Positions 22,241 to 34,573 of a stretch of 64,000 nucleotides of DNA are shown piece after piece. Position 1 is the stretch's first letter; each line of letters begins with the position of its first letter. Both the position numbers and the translations under genes were made by a program. The notes beneath the pieces are model-generated. The model made no database searches and was not told where the DNA came from. It was given only the letters and a program-made list of their open reading frames with translations. Where the stretch lies: assembly GCA_022747635.1 (NCBI GenBank), contig JAKTNV010000009.1:508501-572500 (forward strand). The letters run 5' to 3'. The stretch is from Hetaerina americana (Eukaryota; Arthropoda; Insecta; Odonata; Calopterygidae).

Positions 22241-23185
22241 GGCTACATAAAAATATCTTAGGCTCTTCAGGCTGAATGGAAATAGCGCAGAAGTAACAAC
22301 TAGTAAGAGACACATCATCGAATACCGCAAAATAGTGAGACAATTTTTCATGTAAGAGTCACCGATAGAAGTATTGGCTATCAAGGACTATAGATAGGTT
22401 TAGTTGGTCTCATTCATTAGGAAAGCCAAACCTCTCTTAAAATGAATACTAAATGAACATGTATAGTGATAATTGTTTTTGAAATTCAAATTCATGCGAA
22501 CATTTCTTTTTATATCTCACTATGATCACGAGCTTAAATTGTAAAAAAACAAGTGTTGAACGGTTGTTCTGAATGTAATAAAAGGTTTCCAACCTTTGGA
22601 GTTGATGATTTTTGCCATAATATCAAAAATAACCGTAAAATGATTAAATACGAAACCTACATACTAATAGACTACGTCTTCGGATCAAAATATTCAGAAC
22701 AGAGACATCTACGAAAGTGTACAAAACCATTCGATTCATAAATTTGAACACAACAACTGACTTCAAGAGTTACGCAGAGGCCTCGCATGCATTGAGGCTG
22801 CTTTGGCTACACGTCCCAGCAACAGAAACATGAAAAGCGCCGACCAAAGTACTCCAAATTACTGTATTTGCGATTAAAAAAATGATATTATCACAAATGT
22901 GGTCAAATTGAAATCGATTAAACAAATACGTACTTCTTCCACAACACAATGGAGAAATCACTAAGTATTAATACATAAAATTAATAAGACTTAATCCGAA
23001 ATACCAAATGCTTGAACAAAATATTAATTGAAAGGTCTGATGCACTGAATGGTTGAGGCCTTAACTTTGTAGAATTCCATTTTTAAATTAGGAAAAATAA
23101 TATCTTTGCTTTCTACAAAATTACACTGCTCAAAATCAATCAATTCAAATTGTAACAAGAACCATCAATGAAGTGTTAAGAAATA
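22241..23185. other. Unique AT-rich region, nothing recognised
   Basis: No coding motif, repeat or RNA gene was recognised between the tRNA-like segment and the Penelope remnant. Confidence 0.5.
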
Positions 23186-23420
23186 ATGGAAAGACTGTGT
23201 TGCCACCGGAGAGAATTTATTCCTGCAGACTTTTTTCGCTGGGAACATCGCCGGGACTTCAACAAAGGAACGGGAGAATTAAATTTCGCGAGTCACCTTC
23301 TCAGCGAGGGTCATCACGCGGACTTCATGCCGCAAATGATGTGCAACGACAGGAAGGGCACCCGGATGGACATCCACAAACAATTGGCCACAATGACCTG
23401 TATCAGGAGGCAGGGAAACC
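23186..23420 (+). pseudogene. Second Penelope-like GIY-YIG endonuclease remnant
   Basis: The translated frame has FNKGTGELNFASHLLSEGHH followed by a GTRMDIHKQLA segment. This parallels FAKHLRDCGHS and GHRLDALEQLQ of the remnant at 18192-18497. The GIY-YIG core itself is not preserved and the C-terminal sequence drifts, so this is a decayed copy of a different Penelope lineage. Confidence 0.5.
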
Positions 23421-23929
23421 CCACCGACGACCATTTTCCCTTCTCCACTTCCCCTGCCTGGAGATTTCCACCAAGTATTGGCTCAAATGTCCCTCAACAA
23501 AAAATGCATCTAGTTGCATACTCACTGAGAATCTCTCACCGTCCCTTTTTTCGAGAATCAACCAAATGTTGAAAAGTGTCAGCATCCTGGTAGAGCCAAA
23601 GAAGGGAAGCGTCTCTAGTCTTCAAATATCCTTGCCTTTTCATCTAGACGATCGCACATATAAGATAGTATGAAGGTATAACAAAATAGCATATCGTAAT
23701 AATTTCTCTTTTATTTTCCACAAATAATGTGCAAACGAAAGCAAATGAAAGGGTATCAATTCTTTGAATTTGAGAGACCGATAAATTTTTAAAACGCCGT
23801 GTTAATCATTACAACAGCATCCTACCCAAGATCCCAACCAACTCTGAGATTTCACAGGAGTTCATTCGGCTTATTTGCAGTGCATGGAGCCGCCAAAATC
23901 TTTGCCAAAGGAGCAACAAGTATGAAATA

Positions 23930-24520
23930 ATATTCACGTGACTGACTGGCAAGGGCTAAGTGGACAGGAAACGCGATCAGGCTGCGGAATCCCCCCAGGA
24001 TCCTCACCCCGCATTCTCCTGCCTCTCCCCACCTGCCCATCTTCTAAATACCCCGGTATTTTTCACACCGACTCGTCTCTCCTCCCCGTCGGGCGACCCC
24101 CCCCCCCCACCCCCTCGGCGAGGCCACGCACCCCCCCTCTTAATCCGCGGAAGATGCTATTCCAGGCGCCAGACGGTGCAACACTGACATCGCCACCCCC
24201 CTGCAATGCCCCTCCTCTGGTGCTCGGCGCCCTCCCCGCACTTCCTCCATTTTCCCGCGGGATCCCCGACGTGGCCCTCTGCTGAGGAGGAGGAAGAGGA
24301 GTGGGGTGTCTCCTCCCTCGCCCTCCGGAGCACACCGCTCGCTCGGCATCGCCACTCCCTCCACCTAGCGAGCTTTCCTTGTTCATCCGAGCGGTGACGG
24401 GGAGCGAGACGCCTGCCTCCACCATTTTGTGCTCTCGACGCACGAGGGCGAGTGAAGGGCACGCGCATTCCGACAGGAAGCTCGACTTGAAGTGATTCGT
24501 TTCTAGACGTTTCATGTGGA
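23930..24520. other. C-rich, CpG-rich segment
   Basis: Strongly pyrimidine/C-rich on the plus strand, including a run of C at about 24100-24112 and many CpGs. Open frames on both strands are low-complexity and unconvincing. It could be a CpG island or promoter of a neighbouring gene outside the visible sequence, but no TSS motif or exon was recognised. Confidence 0.35.
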
Positions 24521-25089
24521 AGTGATTCGGCTCAAATTATAATGCCTTCGGTTGGAAATGAAAATATTTCATTACGACGGGCGCGATTATGGATTTACAG
24601 ATCCCGCGCAAGTTGATGCCTCAATTAAATGATGGTATTGATAAAAGAGGACTTTGAATTTTTCCACAGAAGCCTCAACCATGAATCGTTGGCGCTGGAT
24701 CGTGAGTTGATGAACTTATAATGGCGCAATTTTATGAAGTGAAAAAAATGACATCAGACTTTATAAAAGAGTTGGGAAGTGTTTGTGCCACTTCCCACAC
24801 TACATAGGGCAAAAGCCACACTTAGACCGCGTAGATATAAACAAAGCCTTATGGATAGGAGGAAATAAGGGAGAGGAATATTTAATTTTAAGGGTATAAA
24901 GCGAATTCCATGGCCATAGCAGATTGGTCTTCACTGGTTTGTTAGTGTTGGAAGACATGGCAATATGGAGCATGGGGGTGAATTAAGGCGTGCAAAAGGG
25001 AAGTAAATGCCTGAAATGGAGGAACTGGAAAGCCCTGGAGATCGGATGGGCGAAGAAACATAACTATATTATTAATACTACTAGGAAAT

Positions 25090-26335
25090 CTACCGGTTTA
25101 GGTAGGTTTTCGATGGACACAACTACCAAATACTAACAAAACAACCCAAAAACATACTCTACAACAAATTCAGTCTTCATCTCTGTGCAGTTCCCTCATC
25201 CCGTCCAGCATCCTTATTCTGCTCCGGCCCTTTCCTCGTTTGCCTAACATTCTCCCCTCTATAACAGTCTTCAACATCCCCCTTCATTCTTCATCCTTCA
25301 TCCCGATCATTACGCCCTTTATCCATGTTTCCTGTTGTTCCCCCTACTCTATAGTTTTTGCCCTCCAATTTGTAATGTTAACCTTAGCATTACTCTTTCT
25401 GGAGAACCGCATAACATTTGTTTTATTAATATTGATTCTCATCCCACGCCTGTCACACTGAATTTCCAATTCACCCAGCAATGCTTGCAACCCCTTGGCT
25501 GGCTTACAAACTAAAGCTTAGTCATCAGCAAACCTAACTGATTTTACGACTTCCCCGCCGACTTCATTCCTACCGCCAGTTCTTCCCATGCCTCTTCGAT
25601 CATTTCCTCTGCATACAGGTTGAGCAGCAACGGTGATAATGGGCAACCCTGCCTTACACCTCTTCCTAACACTGCCCATCCTGACTCCCCGTTCCCCACT
25701 TGCACCTGAGCAGTAGGAGACATGTACAGGTTGCGGATTAGCCTCCTTTCCCTCCAATCTATTCCTATTTTCTGCAATATACTCATTAGTTTATTTCAAT
25801 TGACACTGTCAAACATCTTTTCGAAACCTACAAAGAAGCTAATACGTCCTGATTGTATTTTATATCCCTCTCGATTGGTGATCTCATTACTACAATGGCA
25901 TCACGCGTGCCTCTCCCCTTCCTAAAACCCAAACTGATCATCTCCTAAGGAATCATTTGCGCTACAATTTATTATTTTGTTAATAACTCTTGAGAGCCAG
26001 TTTAGCTTCGCGGGATATAAAACATATTATTCTGTAGCCTTACCATGATGCAGGCTTTACCTTTTTTGGAATAGGAACTATTGATCAGACAAAATGTTTA
26101 CGGCAATTTCATATCCCATAATGCTCTGAATTAGTCCGCAAAAAATCTTCCTCGCACTATTTCCTAAACCTCCACAGCAGGTATGTTTTCGAACACTTCC
26201 GGCCTTATTTCAATGCTCTCAGTTAAGCTTGCACATAAGCTCTCCTTCCTCATCTACCTATGTCTACCTGTTCTCTTTCTATGTCTAACCTTATTGGGGT
26301 AATACTTAGACCATATTCGGTATATTCCCTCCATT
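25090..26335 (-). mobile_element. RTE-like non-LTR element copy 1, 5'-truncated
   Basis: Minus-strand 3' portion of an RTE-like element: the 3' end near 25090, then the C-terminal region, and RT fragments near 25540-25790 containing QGCPLSPLLLNLYAEEM (the PQG-type RT motif in the form used by RTE/L1-type elements) and the SVRFADD catalytic core. The frame is broken many times. It is followed immediately by the 3' end of copy 2, giving a head-to-tail pair. Confidence 0.75.
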
Positions 26336-26942
26336 TCTCTTGGGTATTATTAGTTTAACTCTTATTAAGGTAGATTTTGGATGGACACAGTTACAAAATA
26401 AACATTTTGTGACTTCTACCAAAACACAAAATCCATCATCCTACTCTACATCAGGTCCCTCTTCATCTCTGAGTACTTTCTTCCTACATTTATCCCATCC
26501 AAAATCCCTATCCTGTTCCTTCCCTTTCCTCGTTTGCCTATCATTGCTCTATTACAGTCTTCAACATCCCACTCACAGTCAATAGGCCCCTCATCCATTT
26601 TTCCTGCCTCCATAGGATTTCTCCTAACACACCCCTCTCTTCGCCCACCATACCAAGTACTTCCTCATTTGTTTTCTTCTCCGTACATTTCACCTTCTTC
26701 ATTGATCTCCACACCCAAATTTCAAAAGCCTCCAGTCTATGTATATTCTCCTGCTTCAAAGACCACGTTTCCGCGCCGTACATAGCTACGCTCCATATTA
26801 AGTATTTTACTTAATATGCCACTTTAATCATTTCCTCTACATACAGGTTGAACAGCAACGGTGATTATGGGAAACCCTGCCTTACACCTCTTCCTAACAC
26901 TGCCAATCCGGACTCCCCGTTCCGTACTCGTACCTGAGCAGT

Positions 26943-27455
26943 CTAAGACATATACAGGTTGCGGATTAGCCTCCTTTCCCTCCAATTTATTCCTATTTTC
27001 TGCCATATACTCATTAGTTTTTCACAATTCACTCGATCAAAAGCTTTTTCGACATCTACGAAATAGGAAAATACCTCCTGGTTGTATTCTATATTCCTCT
27101 CGATTATTAATCTCATTTCTGCAATAGCATCACGCGTACCTCTCACCTCCCTAAACCCACACTGGTCATCCCCTAAGTAATCATTTGCCCTATTCTCTAC
27201 CCTTTTGTTTATGATCGTGAGAACAACTTTAGCTGCGTGGGATATAAAACTTATTGTCCTGTAGTCTTCACATGACGTAGCCTTTCCCTTTTTCGGAATG
27301 GGAACTAACACTGATCCTACAAAGTCTTCCGGCCAGATTCCCTGCTCATATACACTACGAATCAGCCCATATAGCTTCTTCCTCCCACATTTGTCTAAAA
27401 ATTGCAGTACTTCTGCAGGAATGTTATCCACCCCCACGGTCTTGTTCAGTTTCAT
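26943..27455 (-). pseudogene. RTE-like reverse transcriptase fragment
   Basis: 170 codons covering the start of the RT: TVGVDNIPAEVLQF, SVLVPIPKKGKATSCEDYRTI, DDQCGFREVRGTRDAI and FVDVEKAFDRVNCEKL (the first catalytic-aspartate motif). The frame ends at a stop, and the catalytic FADD is removed by the downstream deletion, so no active enzyme is possible. Confidence 0.78.
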
Positions 27456-27969
27456 CTCTCTAATGCCCTTTCTATCTCATTGCCGAATATACCTGGACCT
27501 AAGCTGTCTTCATCTACATCTTTTCTATGTCTAAATTTGTTGGTCTAAGTTCTTTAATATACAGATCTTCTGTATATTCCTTACATCTCACCCAGATCTT
27601 TCCTGTGTCAAGTATTATCTTACCCGCCTTATCTCTAGCTGTTGGCAGAGATGTTCCTTTCTTACTTCCCGATAAAAATTTAACTTTGCTTTACAGCGCA
27701 CCAATTTCACCCTTCCTCTGCAAGCTTTCCATATCCTCACACTACGTCTTCCACCATGCTTCCTTTGCTTTATTTGTTGCCCGCCTCAATTTATTGTTTA
27801 ACTATTTGTACCTCTTTTTGCCTAACTCTGTATTTACATTCTTCCGATTTCGCCGCTCATCCAGCCTTGTAATCATCTCATCCACGATCCATGGTTTTCT
27901 AGTCCTTTTAGTGTTAACGGTTCCAATAGTGTCTTTTGCGACTTTAGACAACCCTTTCTTGATACTTTC

Positions 27970-29016
27970 TCATTTTTCTTCGATAGCACTTAGCCCTTTA
28001 CCATCCTTTATGATTTCCTCTGCAGCCTGTAGGTACTCCTTCCTTTTCAAACCATTTAATGCTTGTACATTCCCTTTTCTAACTCGCCGCCCCTGCCTTA
28101 TATTTTTGAAACGGACGTTACGTTTCATAACCACTAAATTGTGGTCAGAGTCCGCATCCGCTCCCGGGAAGCTGTGCGAATTTATCACACTGTTCCTAAA
28201 CCTGTGTCTAACCAGGATATAATCTAGCTGATATCTTCCTGAGTCACCTGGCATTTTCCATGTAAACCTGCGTCTTTTGTGGTGTCTAAACCAAGTGTTG
28301 GTGAAGACTAGCCCCTGTCTCCTGCAAAACTCAACTGCTTTCTCCCCGCGGTCATTCCTCGTATATAAACTGTAGTCTCCTACCTCATCACCATCTTTTC
28401 CTTCGCCAACCGTCGCATTCCAATCCCCCATCACTATCAAATGTTTCCCAGCAGAAACACACGCGATTATGTCCTCTAACTGTTCATATATGCTGTCGGC
28501 CACTTCCTCCGTATGGTTACTCGGTGGCATATATACCTGATTAATAGCCAAGTTCGTTGGTTCTGCTTTTATCTCTACTGGTAATATTCTATCCGTTACC
28601 TGTTCTATGTTGACTACACTTCTTCTTTCCTCTTTATTCAATAGTATGGCAACCCGTCGTTGGCTCTCGTTCCTGCCGCTATATATTATTTTATAATTAT
28701 CACTGCAGTAATCCCCGCCATTCTTCCATCTCACCTCGCATAGACCTAAAATATCTATTTATCCCCTTTCTATCTCTCGCTTTATATTCTCCAGTTTCCC
28801 TGTCCTCAGCATTGTCCGAACATTCAACGTTCCTATTCTAAATAATTTGATCTTTTTCTCCTGCATCTTCTGTCCTGCTGCTGCCGGTTTTCCTTTGCAA
28901 GGGTTTCGTGGGATGACGGCCGCGTAAGCCTTTCCTTTCCCGCTGCCGGGCACGACACACAGCCGATTGGGCCGAGCCCCGTTGTTGCCAGGAGTCAAAA
29001 TCTCTCTAGTGACCAT
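27970..29016 (-). pseudogene. RTE-like APE endonuclease domain
   Basis: Two in-register pieces (29016-28759 and 28734-27970) make up the endonuclease. The first has IGTLNVRTM (active-site Asn). The second has MRWKNGGDY, INQVYMPP, MGDWNATVG (the GDWN motif) and DSDHNLVVM (the SDH motif). A stop and a gap between them interrupt the frame. The role in an intact element is target-DNA nicking. Confidence 0.8.
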
Positions 29017-29351
29017 CGTATTTATCTTGTGAATGATGATTGAGGTGTTTTCCCGTGGCCAATAGTTTTTCTAACGTTACACCATCACTTACTGGCCGCC
29101 CAAATACGCCATTGCAGTCGCCTCGCTGAGGATCAGACGCTGCGTGGTCTATCTTTCGTCTGGCTCCTAACCTTTGACCTATTTGGCATGGGTGACCCTA
29201 CCAGAAGCAATAATTATTACTTCTACCAGCACAGCTCTAGGGGCCATCGGAACGCTCAAACCTTTCTACCACGTCAAGGTTGTAGTCCGGGTAGGGTTTA
29301 TACACACATTGCAAAGTATTTTCCTTTCCAGTGCGATAATTGATGATACAT

Positions 29352-30092
29352 TAAAGATTTTCATTCAGAGCGGGAACAGAAGGTAGTCCTTGATGACGCT
29401 AGTTCCGACAGCGTTCGAGTCTCGTCGGGGGTACCTCAGGGAAGTGTAATCGGGCCGTTGCTTTTCTTGATTTTTGTTAACGATTTGAACCGCGAAGTGA
29501 AAAGTAAAATTAGGATGTTCGCGGATGACACGGTGATCTATCGGGAGATATCTTGGGATAAGGATCGTTTTATTTTAGCGCAGGATTTAGATTGCATTAC
29601 TAAATGGTGTTCTAACTGGGGATTGACACTAAATTATAACAAATGTTTGGTGGTAAATTTCTGTGAAAGATCAACGGGATATACTTACAAATTAGCTGGA
29701 GGTGACCTAGCAGTAGTTGATACGGTAAAATACCTAGGTGTCACATTCACAAAAGACTTAACTTGGGGGACTCACATACGTAAAGTCTGCGGTCAAGCAT
29801 ATAAAAAATTGGGATTCATTAGACGCATTGTCGGCAAAAGTGACTCGAAGGTCAAGGAACGTTGTTACCACGCTCTTGTAAGGCCTCATTTAGAATACGC
29901 ATGTAGCGTGTGGGATCCGAGTGAAAAAGGCCTCATTCGGGAAATTGAGAAGGTTCAGCGCCGGTTTTGTAAAAAATTCTTACGATAAAACGCAAAGCGT
30001 CACCGAAATGCTCATGGATTTGGGGTGGGAATCATTGGAAAAGAGACGATTCAATGCAAGATTGAAATTACTAAATAAATTTAGATCCGCAT
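29352..30092 (+). pseudogene. Family B ORF2 internal fragment, no tail
   Basis: Similarity to B ORF2 starts in the segment before SGVPQGSVIGPLLF and runs through FADDTVIYREI and VKYLGVTF. It ends abruptly at 30092, with no 3' UTR, hairpin or hexamer tail. A deletion near 29960 shifts the frame. Lack of a 3' end is unusual for a non-LTR insertion and suggests a deletion or rearrangement next to the TA-repeat region. Confidence 0.85.
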
Positions 30093-30130
30093 GGGGCACT
30101 TGGGGCACTCATATGCGTACGTGCGTAACA

Positions 30131-30157
30131 TGTATATGTATATACTATATATATATA

Positions 30158-30239
<82 letters not shown>
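30131..30239. repeat. (TA)n microsatellite, left
   Basis: Nearly pure TA dinucleotide repeat, directly left of the SINE. Open frames translating as YIYIYI here are artefacts. Confidence 0.95.
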
Positions 30240-30241
<2 letters not shown>

Positions 30242-30516
30242 GTCGCGGTAGTCCAATTGGTTGAGTGTTAAACTGCTGACCGGAGGGTCCCGGGTTCGAT
30301 TCCCGGGTAAGGCACTCTGGGCACCTGCAGCTCCACCCAAGCCAAAGTGATTTTTCGGGTACCAGGTCTTCCTGGGGAACCATAACCGCCACAGGGAAAG
30401 GAACTAGCCCCCCTACCCTGATGTGTGAATTTTCACACGCCGTATAGGGCTTAGTACTGGGTGAACTCTACCATCACCTACTAAACCGACCTTCGGGTTG
30501 ATTACTGTTTTTATGG
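30240..30516 (+). mobile_element. tRNA-derived SINE inserted in a TA microsatellite
   Basis: A 277-bp unit between two TA repeats. It opens with a tRNA-like head: A-box-like TAGTCCAATTGGTTGAG and a B-box in CCCGGGTTCGATTCCCGGG near 30288. A GC-richer body of about 200 bp follows, with no open frame of note. Transcription by Pol III is inferred from the boxes. The TA repeats on both sides suggest insertion within a TA tract. The body has no similarity to the A/B 3' hairpin, so its partner LINE is unknown. Confidence 0.72.
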
Positions 30517-30524
30517 TATATATA

Positions 30525-30593
<69 letters not shown>
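30517..30593. repeat. (TA)n microsatellite, right
   Basis: TA dinucleotide repeat flanking the SINE on its 3' side; probably either the other half of the disrupted microsatellite or a TA-type SINE tail. Confidence 0.95.
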
Positions 30594-30595
<2 letters not shown>

Positions 30596-32770
30596 GTGTT
30601 TATACGCCCACAAACCTTACGTTACAGGAGATTTATCATTGTATATTCTGGTTTGATATTAATTAAATCATAGAGGTTATTTTCCTTCCTATAAAACCAT
30701 ATTTTTCATAGAGTTTTATACCGTGATAATTCTCTGTCATATAATATTCTAAGTAAGTCAACACTTAAAAACCGTTGCAGCATTGACTTCATTTTTGCTA
30801 CATACTTACCTTGTAAATTATGGATATTTATAAATAAACTTTAATTAATATCTTGCCGCACCCTATTATATTTTATTCCATTTTAATATCTTTTATTAAC
30901 AATGCTTCTACACTTACATGAAATATTAGCCATGCACACTTTCATTTTTTCCATAGACAACGTAAAAATTAAAGCAAATATTACATTTCGCAAAAATAGT
31001 TAAAATTGTATGAATCCATTTCAGCGCCTCTATCTCGCCGTGTTGAAAACACCCTTTGCCGGCACCAATCGAACCTAGCTCCCCAAGGGGGGCCCATTAA
31101 AGTTCCAAAACGCTACCGTGGATACCCGACTCTGCAGCTCGCTCGCCGTAATAACCTCGGGAACGAGGCGTCTTGACGCGTCAAGCTACTAGCTGTATGT
31201 GTCCCGCACCTCCCTAGGGCCTGGGTTGGGGCTCCACTAAACTACCTCCTGCCCGCCCGTCCGAACCCCGGGGGAGAGGTTCACCCCATTGGGGGCGCAC
31301 ACAACTCTCCCGGCCTCATCTATCACGCTCTTCTCTCCACTGTTTCAAGCCCTTCTCCCGCCTCAAGGACTCTCCGCCGCCACCATTTTTCCAACGCCCT
31401 TTCTCAACCTTCCGGTCCTTTGCAGGGTCCATCATCCTCCCCTTCCCGTGCTTCCTTCTCTTCGCCTTCAGCCTTGATCACTTCTTCCGTTTCCCTCTCT
31501 CGGCACCACGTGACCTGCCGCCGCTTGCCACTGGGCGATCACACTATTTGAAAGCATGCAGTTAACGGATTAACCATCAATGGCATAATTGAACTTCTTT
31601 AGAATGATAAAATGCGTTGAAAACTGCGTGTTGACTGCGCATTAAACGCGTCCAAACCTTTCGTTTTTACGGACGGTGGCCTGAATCATTTCTCCTTTGT
31701 GCAGCATATCTCTCTGTCAAACGTGAAACGAATCGGCTACTTCCAGGTATCATGTTAGCTGTATTATGCTCATTAAATGGAGACGTACGCTTGAGTAATA
31801 GTGAGCTTCGCACGACTATTAAACGCGAAAGACAAGTTATGCTGTGTGCACAAAAGTTGGACGGAGCTGCTCAGAGCAGAAAATGGAACTGCGGCTTACT
31901 TCTTCCTCATAATTTGCTTGATATTTTTCTGCGCGCTTTTCTTCATTTTATCCTGCTCTCATTCATTCAACCGCAGAAGAATTTGGTGAAAATGGACGCT
32001 TCGTTCATCCGCACTGCTTTGATAACAGATGTGTGGGGCGATTCACAGGGGAATTATTTTTTCGAACTACTCTCTTGTGGCTTAGTCGGCTCATAAATTC
32101 CCTTTGGGTTTATTTCCCATCACTTCGGCACGACAAATTTTTATTAGCGAATTTAGTGGGAACAAAATATTGTATTTTTTGCAATTATTTTTTAATAGTC
32201 CCCACCACTACTCATTAAATGAAAATGTAATCACAGATTAGTTTTCCGGATTCAAATTAACACTATGGTTTCATAAAGTTCCAACATTACCCTTTTCCAA
32301 TTAGATTCCACGGCAGCAAATCTAGATGAATTCCAAACCCTTGAGGTTATGCAAAGAAGAGGCGATAATGCTTCAGTGGATAGGAAGCTCTTTCTCTCCC
32401 CTCCCCCCTCCCCTTCTCCAGCCCCCACCTTCCAAACCCTCGCCCATCGGAATCAGCCTTGCGCTTCCCCTAAACCACCACTAAACGTCATTCCACTGGC
32501 TCCACATGCTTCCATCTCCTCCCAACCACTCCGATCTCTACTTTTGATTTCTATGATCAAGTACTTCGGGCACGATTTCGTCTTTTAAATGTGGCCAGTG
32601 GTATCCGTGGCCATTTATCACTCTCAAAACTACACGGTCAGTCTTTAAAGTTATATTTGAAAAATCACAGCTTCGATACCGATCGTAGCCTTTGATAACT
32701 AATGGTAAATAACTATTCTAAATATGCCCTTTGAAGTTTACATTTTTGGATTGGGGACTCTTTTGCTTCA
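30594..32770. other. Unique region, no gene recognised
   Basis: AT-rich at 30594-31010. A GC-rich block follows at 31020-31530, with the look of a dispersed repeat or decayed element but no match within the window. The rest is non-descript. Short open frames at 31289-31477 and 31752-32096 show no known motif. Confidence 0.45.
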
Positions 32771-32773
32771 TCT

Positions 32774-34510
32774 TGATCTACATCCACTTAATATCTCGCA
32801 AGCCGCCGCAAGGGCGTGTGGCGGGGGGCGTTAGGTCACCACCCGTAAAATACACAACACCGAATGCAAAACCAACAAATTTTTGTCAATCTTCACCCAC
32901 GTACTTGCATATATTCACGCAAAAACCTATGTAACTTACACGCATGCAAATACATATTCTATTAACTAACATTAACATGCACTTGTGAATACACCTGATG
33001 TCTTTGCATTGCTTAATTTTATTCCGACCGGTAAAATTAATATTTCTAAACTGACTTTAGCTTATTTACCGTATGACTCCTGATTGCCCGGGGAAAGAAT
33101 GACCATTTGAATCTCTCTGTAATGGAATCTATCTACAGGTATGTCGTCTGACCTACCCAAGTAATGTGAGGCCGTAATAACTTCTTTGGTGTCATTGTTT
33201 TACTCGTTTGTGGTCATCCTTTCCAAAAGTCGATATCTCGCTTCTTCTCTTCTTATCTCAATTGGCTCCCAGCATAATTCCCCTCAAAGGTCTCTTATTT
33301 TCGTCTTATAATTGTATAATTTTTCACGAATCTGGCGGATTTTCTATGGACTTGATCTAATTCCTTTGGCCAATTTTTTCCCAAGTATCCCAAATACTTG
33401 CAACATATTCCAAATGAGGTCTAACTAGAGCCAAATAACACATCTTTTTAACATTATCATTAAATTTCCCCACCACCCGTTTAATGAAGCCGAGTTTCTT
33501 CAAAGCAAATTCGCATATTGTCCTGATATGTGCTCCACATGAAAGGCGCGGTGTAAGAACAACCCCAAACTATTTGACTTGGTTGATTGTATTAGGATCT
33601 GAATCCTCTATTTCATAGTTTCTAAATCTTCATAATACCCCGAGAGCCGCCGCAAGGGCGTGTGGCGGGGGGTGTTATGTCACCAACCGTAAAAAGGAAA
33701 AATACCTCATGCAAAAAAAAATACACGGAAAATTACACCCACAGCAGCGCACACATTCATGCAAAAATCCCTTCATCCAATACTCATGAAAACACATACA
33801 CATAGTTTATGTTTTGTTAGCTTATTCCTTTGTTACAAAATTTCAAAACTGCGCCATTGCCTATGTTAAGCACTAATCCCCATTCCTTAAACCAATCCAA
33901 AATTGTATCTACGTCCCTTCTAGAGTATCTCGCAGTCTGATGGGATCCTTATTTTCCCCGTATGCCACCTTTTCGTCAGCAAATAACCTTAGATTGCTAC
34001 TAACGCGTGCGCTTATGTCATTCATGTATATTAAGAATAGAAGCGGCCCTATTACACGTCCCTGGGGGACGCCCGAAGTTACATCTCTATCCGTTCAGCA
34101 CGACCCATCTATGACTACAATTTGTTTGCGGTTGTAGTCTCTAATGCAGTTTATTATTTTCTCATTATTGCCATAGTATTTAAGTTTACGCAACAGATTC
34201 TTGTGTTAGACTTAAACGAAGGTTTTTTAAAATCTAGCAATCGACTTGTGCGTTGTTGTGTCTCCCGATCTAGGTAGTGAATGAAACGACCTAGTTAATT
34301 TTCGCAAGACCTGCTCTTCCTGAATCCGTGCTGGTTCTTGCCTAGTATTATCAAGGAATCTCATAATGTTACTGACAATAATGCGTTCTATTATTTATTT
34401 TACAAGAAATCAGTTGGTTTATCGCTATCCTCCCCTTATATATGGGAGACGTATAGGCTTGCTTCCAGTCGCGAGCAGATTTCAGAAAAACAATTTTCAC
34501 GAACGGGGAT
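32774..34510 (-). mobile_element. Old A-related copy, 5'-truncated and decayed
   Basis: Starts at the minus-strand tail (GATCTACATCCACTTA, about 32774) and hairpin, then a 3' UTR like that at 18801-19015. From about 33140 it follows the A ORF2 C-terminal and RT region in reverse, with many stops and indels. The FADD region is near 33960 and B-like stub DNA interrupts it at 33622-33800. It is clearly older than the other A copies and ends against a TA repeat. Confidence 0.8.
33622..33800 (-). repeat. 179-bp family B 3' stub nested in the A-related copy
   Basis: Contains only the B terminal hairpin and about 130 bp of the B 3' UTR, reversed. CATAGTTT occurs on both sides (33614-33621 and 33801-33808), consistent with an 8-bp target-site duplication; the A-related sequence resumes after it. 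Confidence 0.8.
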
Positions 34511-34533
34511 ATACATGTATATATATATATATC

Positions 34534-34570
<37 letters not shown>
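34511..34570. repeat. TA-rich microsatellite
   Basis: TA repeat with an interrupted CTACATACA centre, at the junction between the old minus-strand A-related copy and the next plus-strand A copy. Confidence 0.9.
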
Positions 34571-34571
<1 letters not shown>

Positions 34572-34573
34572 CA

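Larger units (their letters stand above)
26340..29030 (-). mobile_element. RTE-like non-LTR element copy 2 with endonuclease and RT
   Basis: This longer minus-strand copy reads, 5' to 3' on the minus strand: leader and EN start (29016-28759), EN (28734-27970), RT N-part (27455-26943), and the 3' portion (26785-26541) with GAETWSLKQENIHRLEAFEIW, a C-terminal motif of CFDP2/BovB-type elements. A jump at about 26820 joins the RT to the C-terminal part and removes the catalytic FADD region. Annotation pipelines often call this type 'craniofacial development protein 2-like'. Confidence 0.78.

Noticed and set aside
27970..29016. A host 'craniofacial development protein 2' gene
   Set aside because: The sequence is an APE endonuclease with an RTE-type RT next to it, stops and a 3' end shared with other copies. 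It is a transposon, not a host gene.
30071..30613. Open frames translating as long YIYIYI runs on both strands
   Set aside because: They are the six-frame reading of TA microsatellites.
31752..32096. 114-codon frame as a possible host gene
   Set aside because: No recognised domain, splice context or similarity to anything in the window; composition resembles the flanking non-coding DNA.
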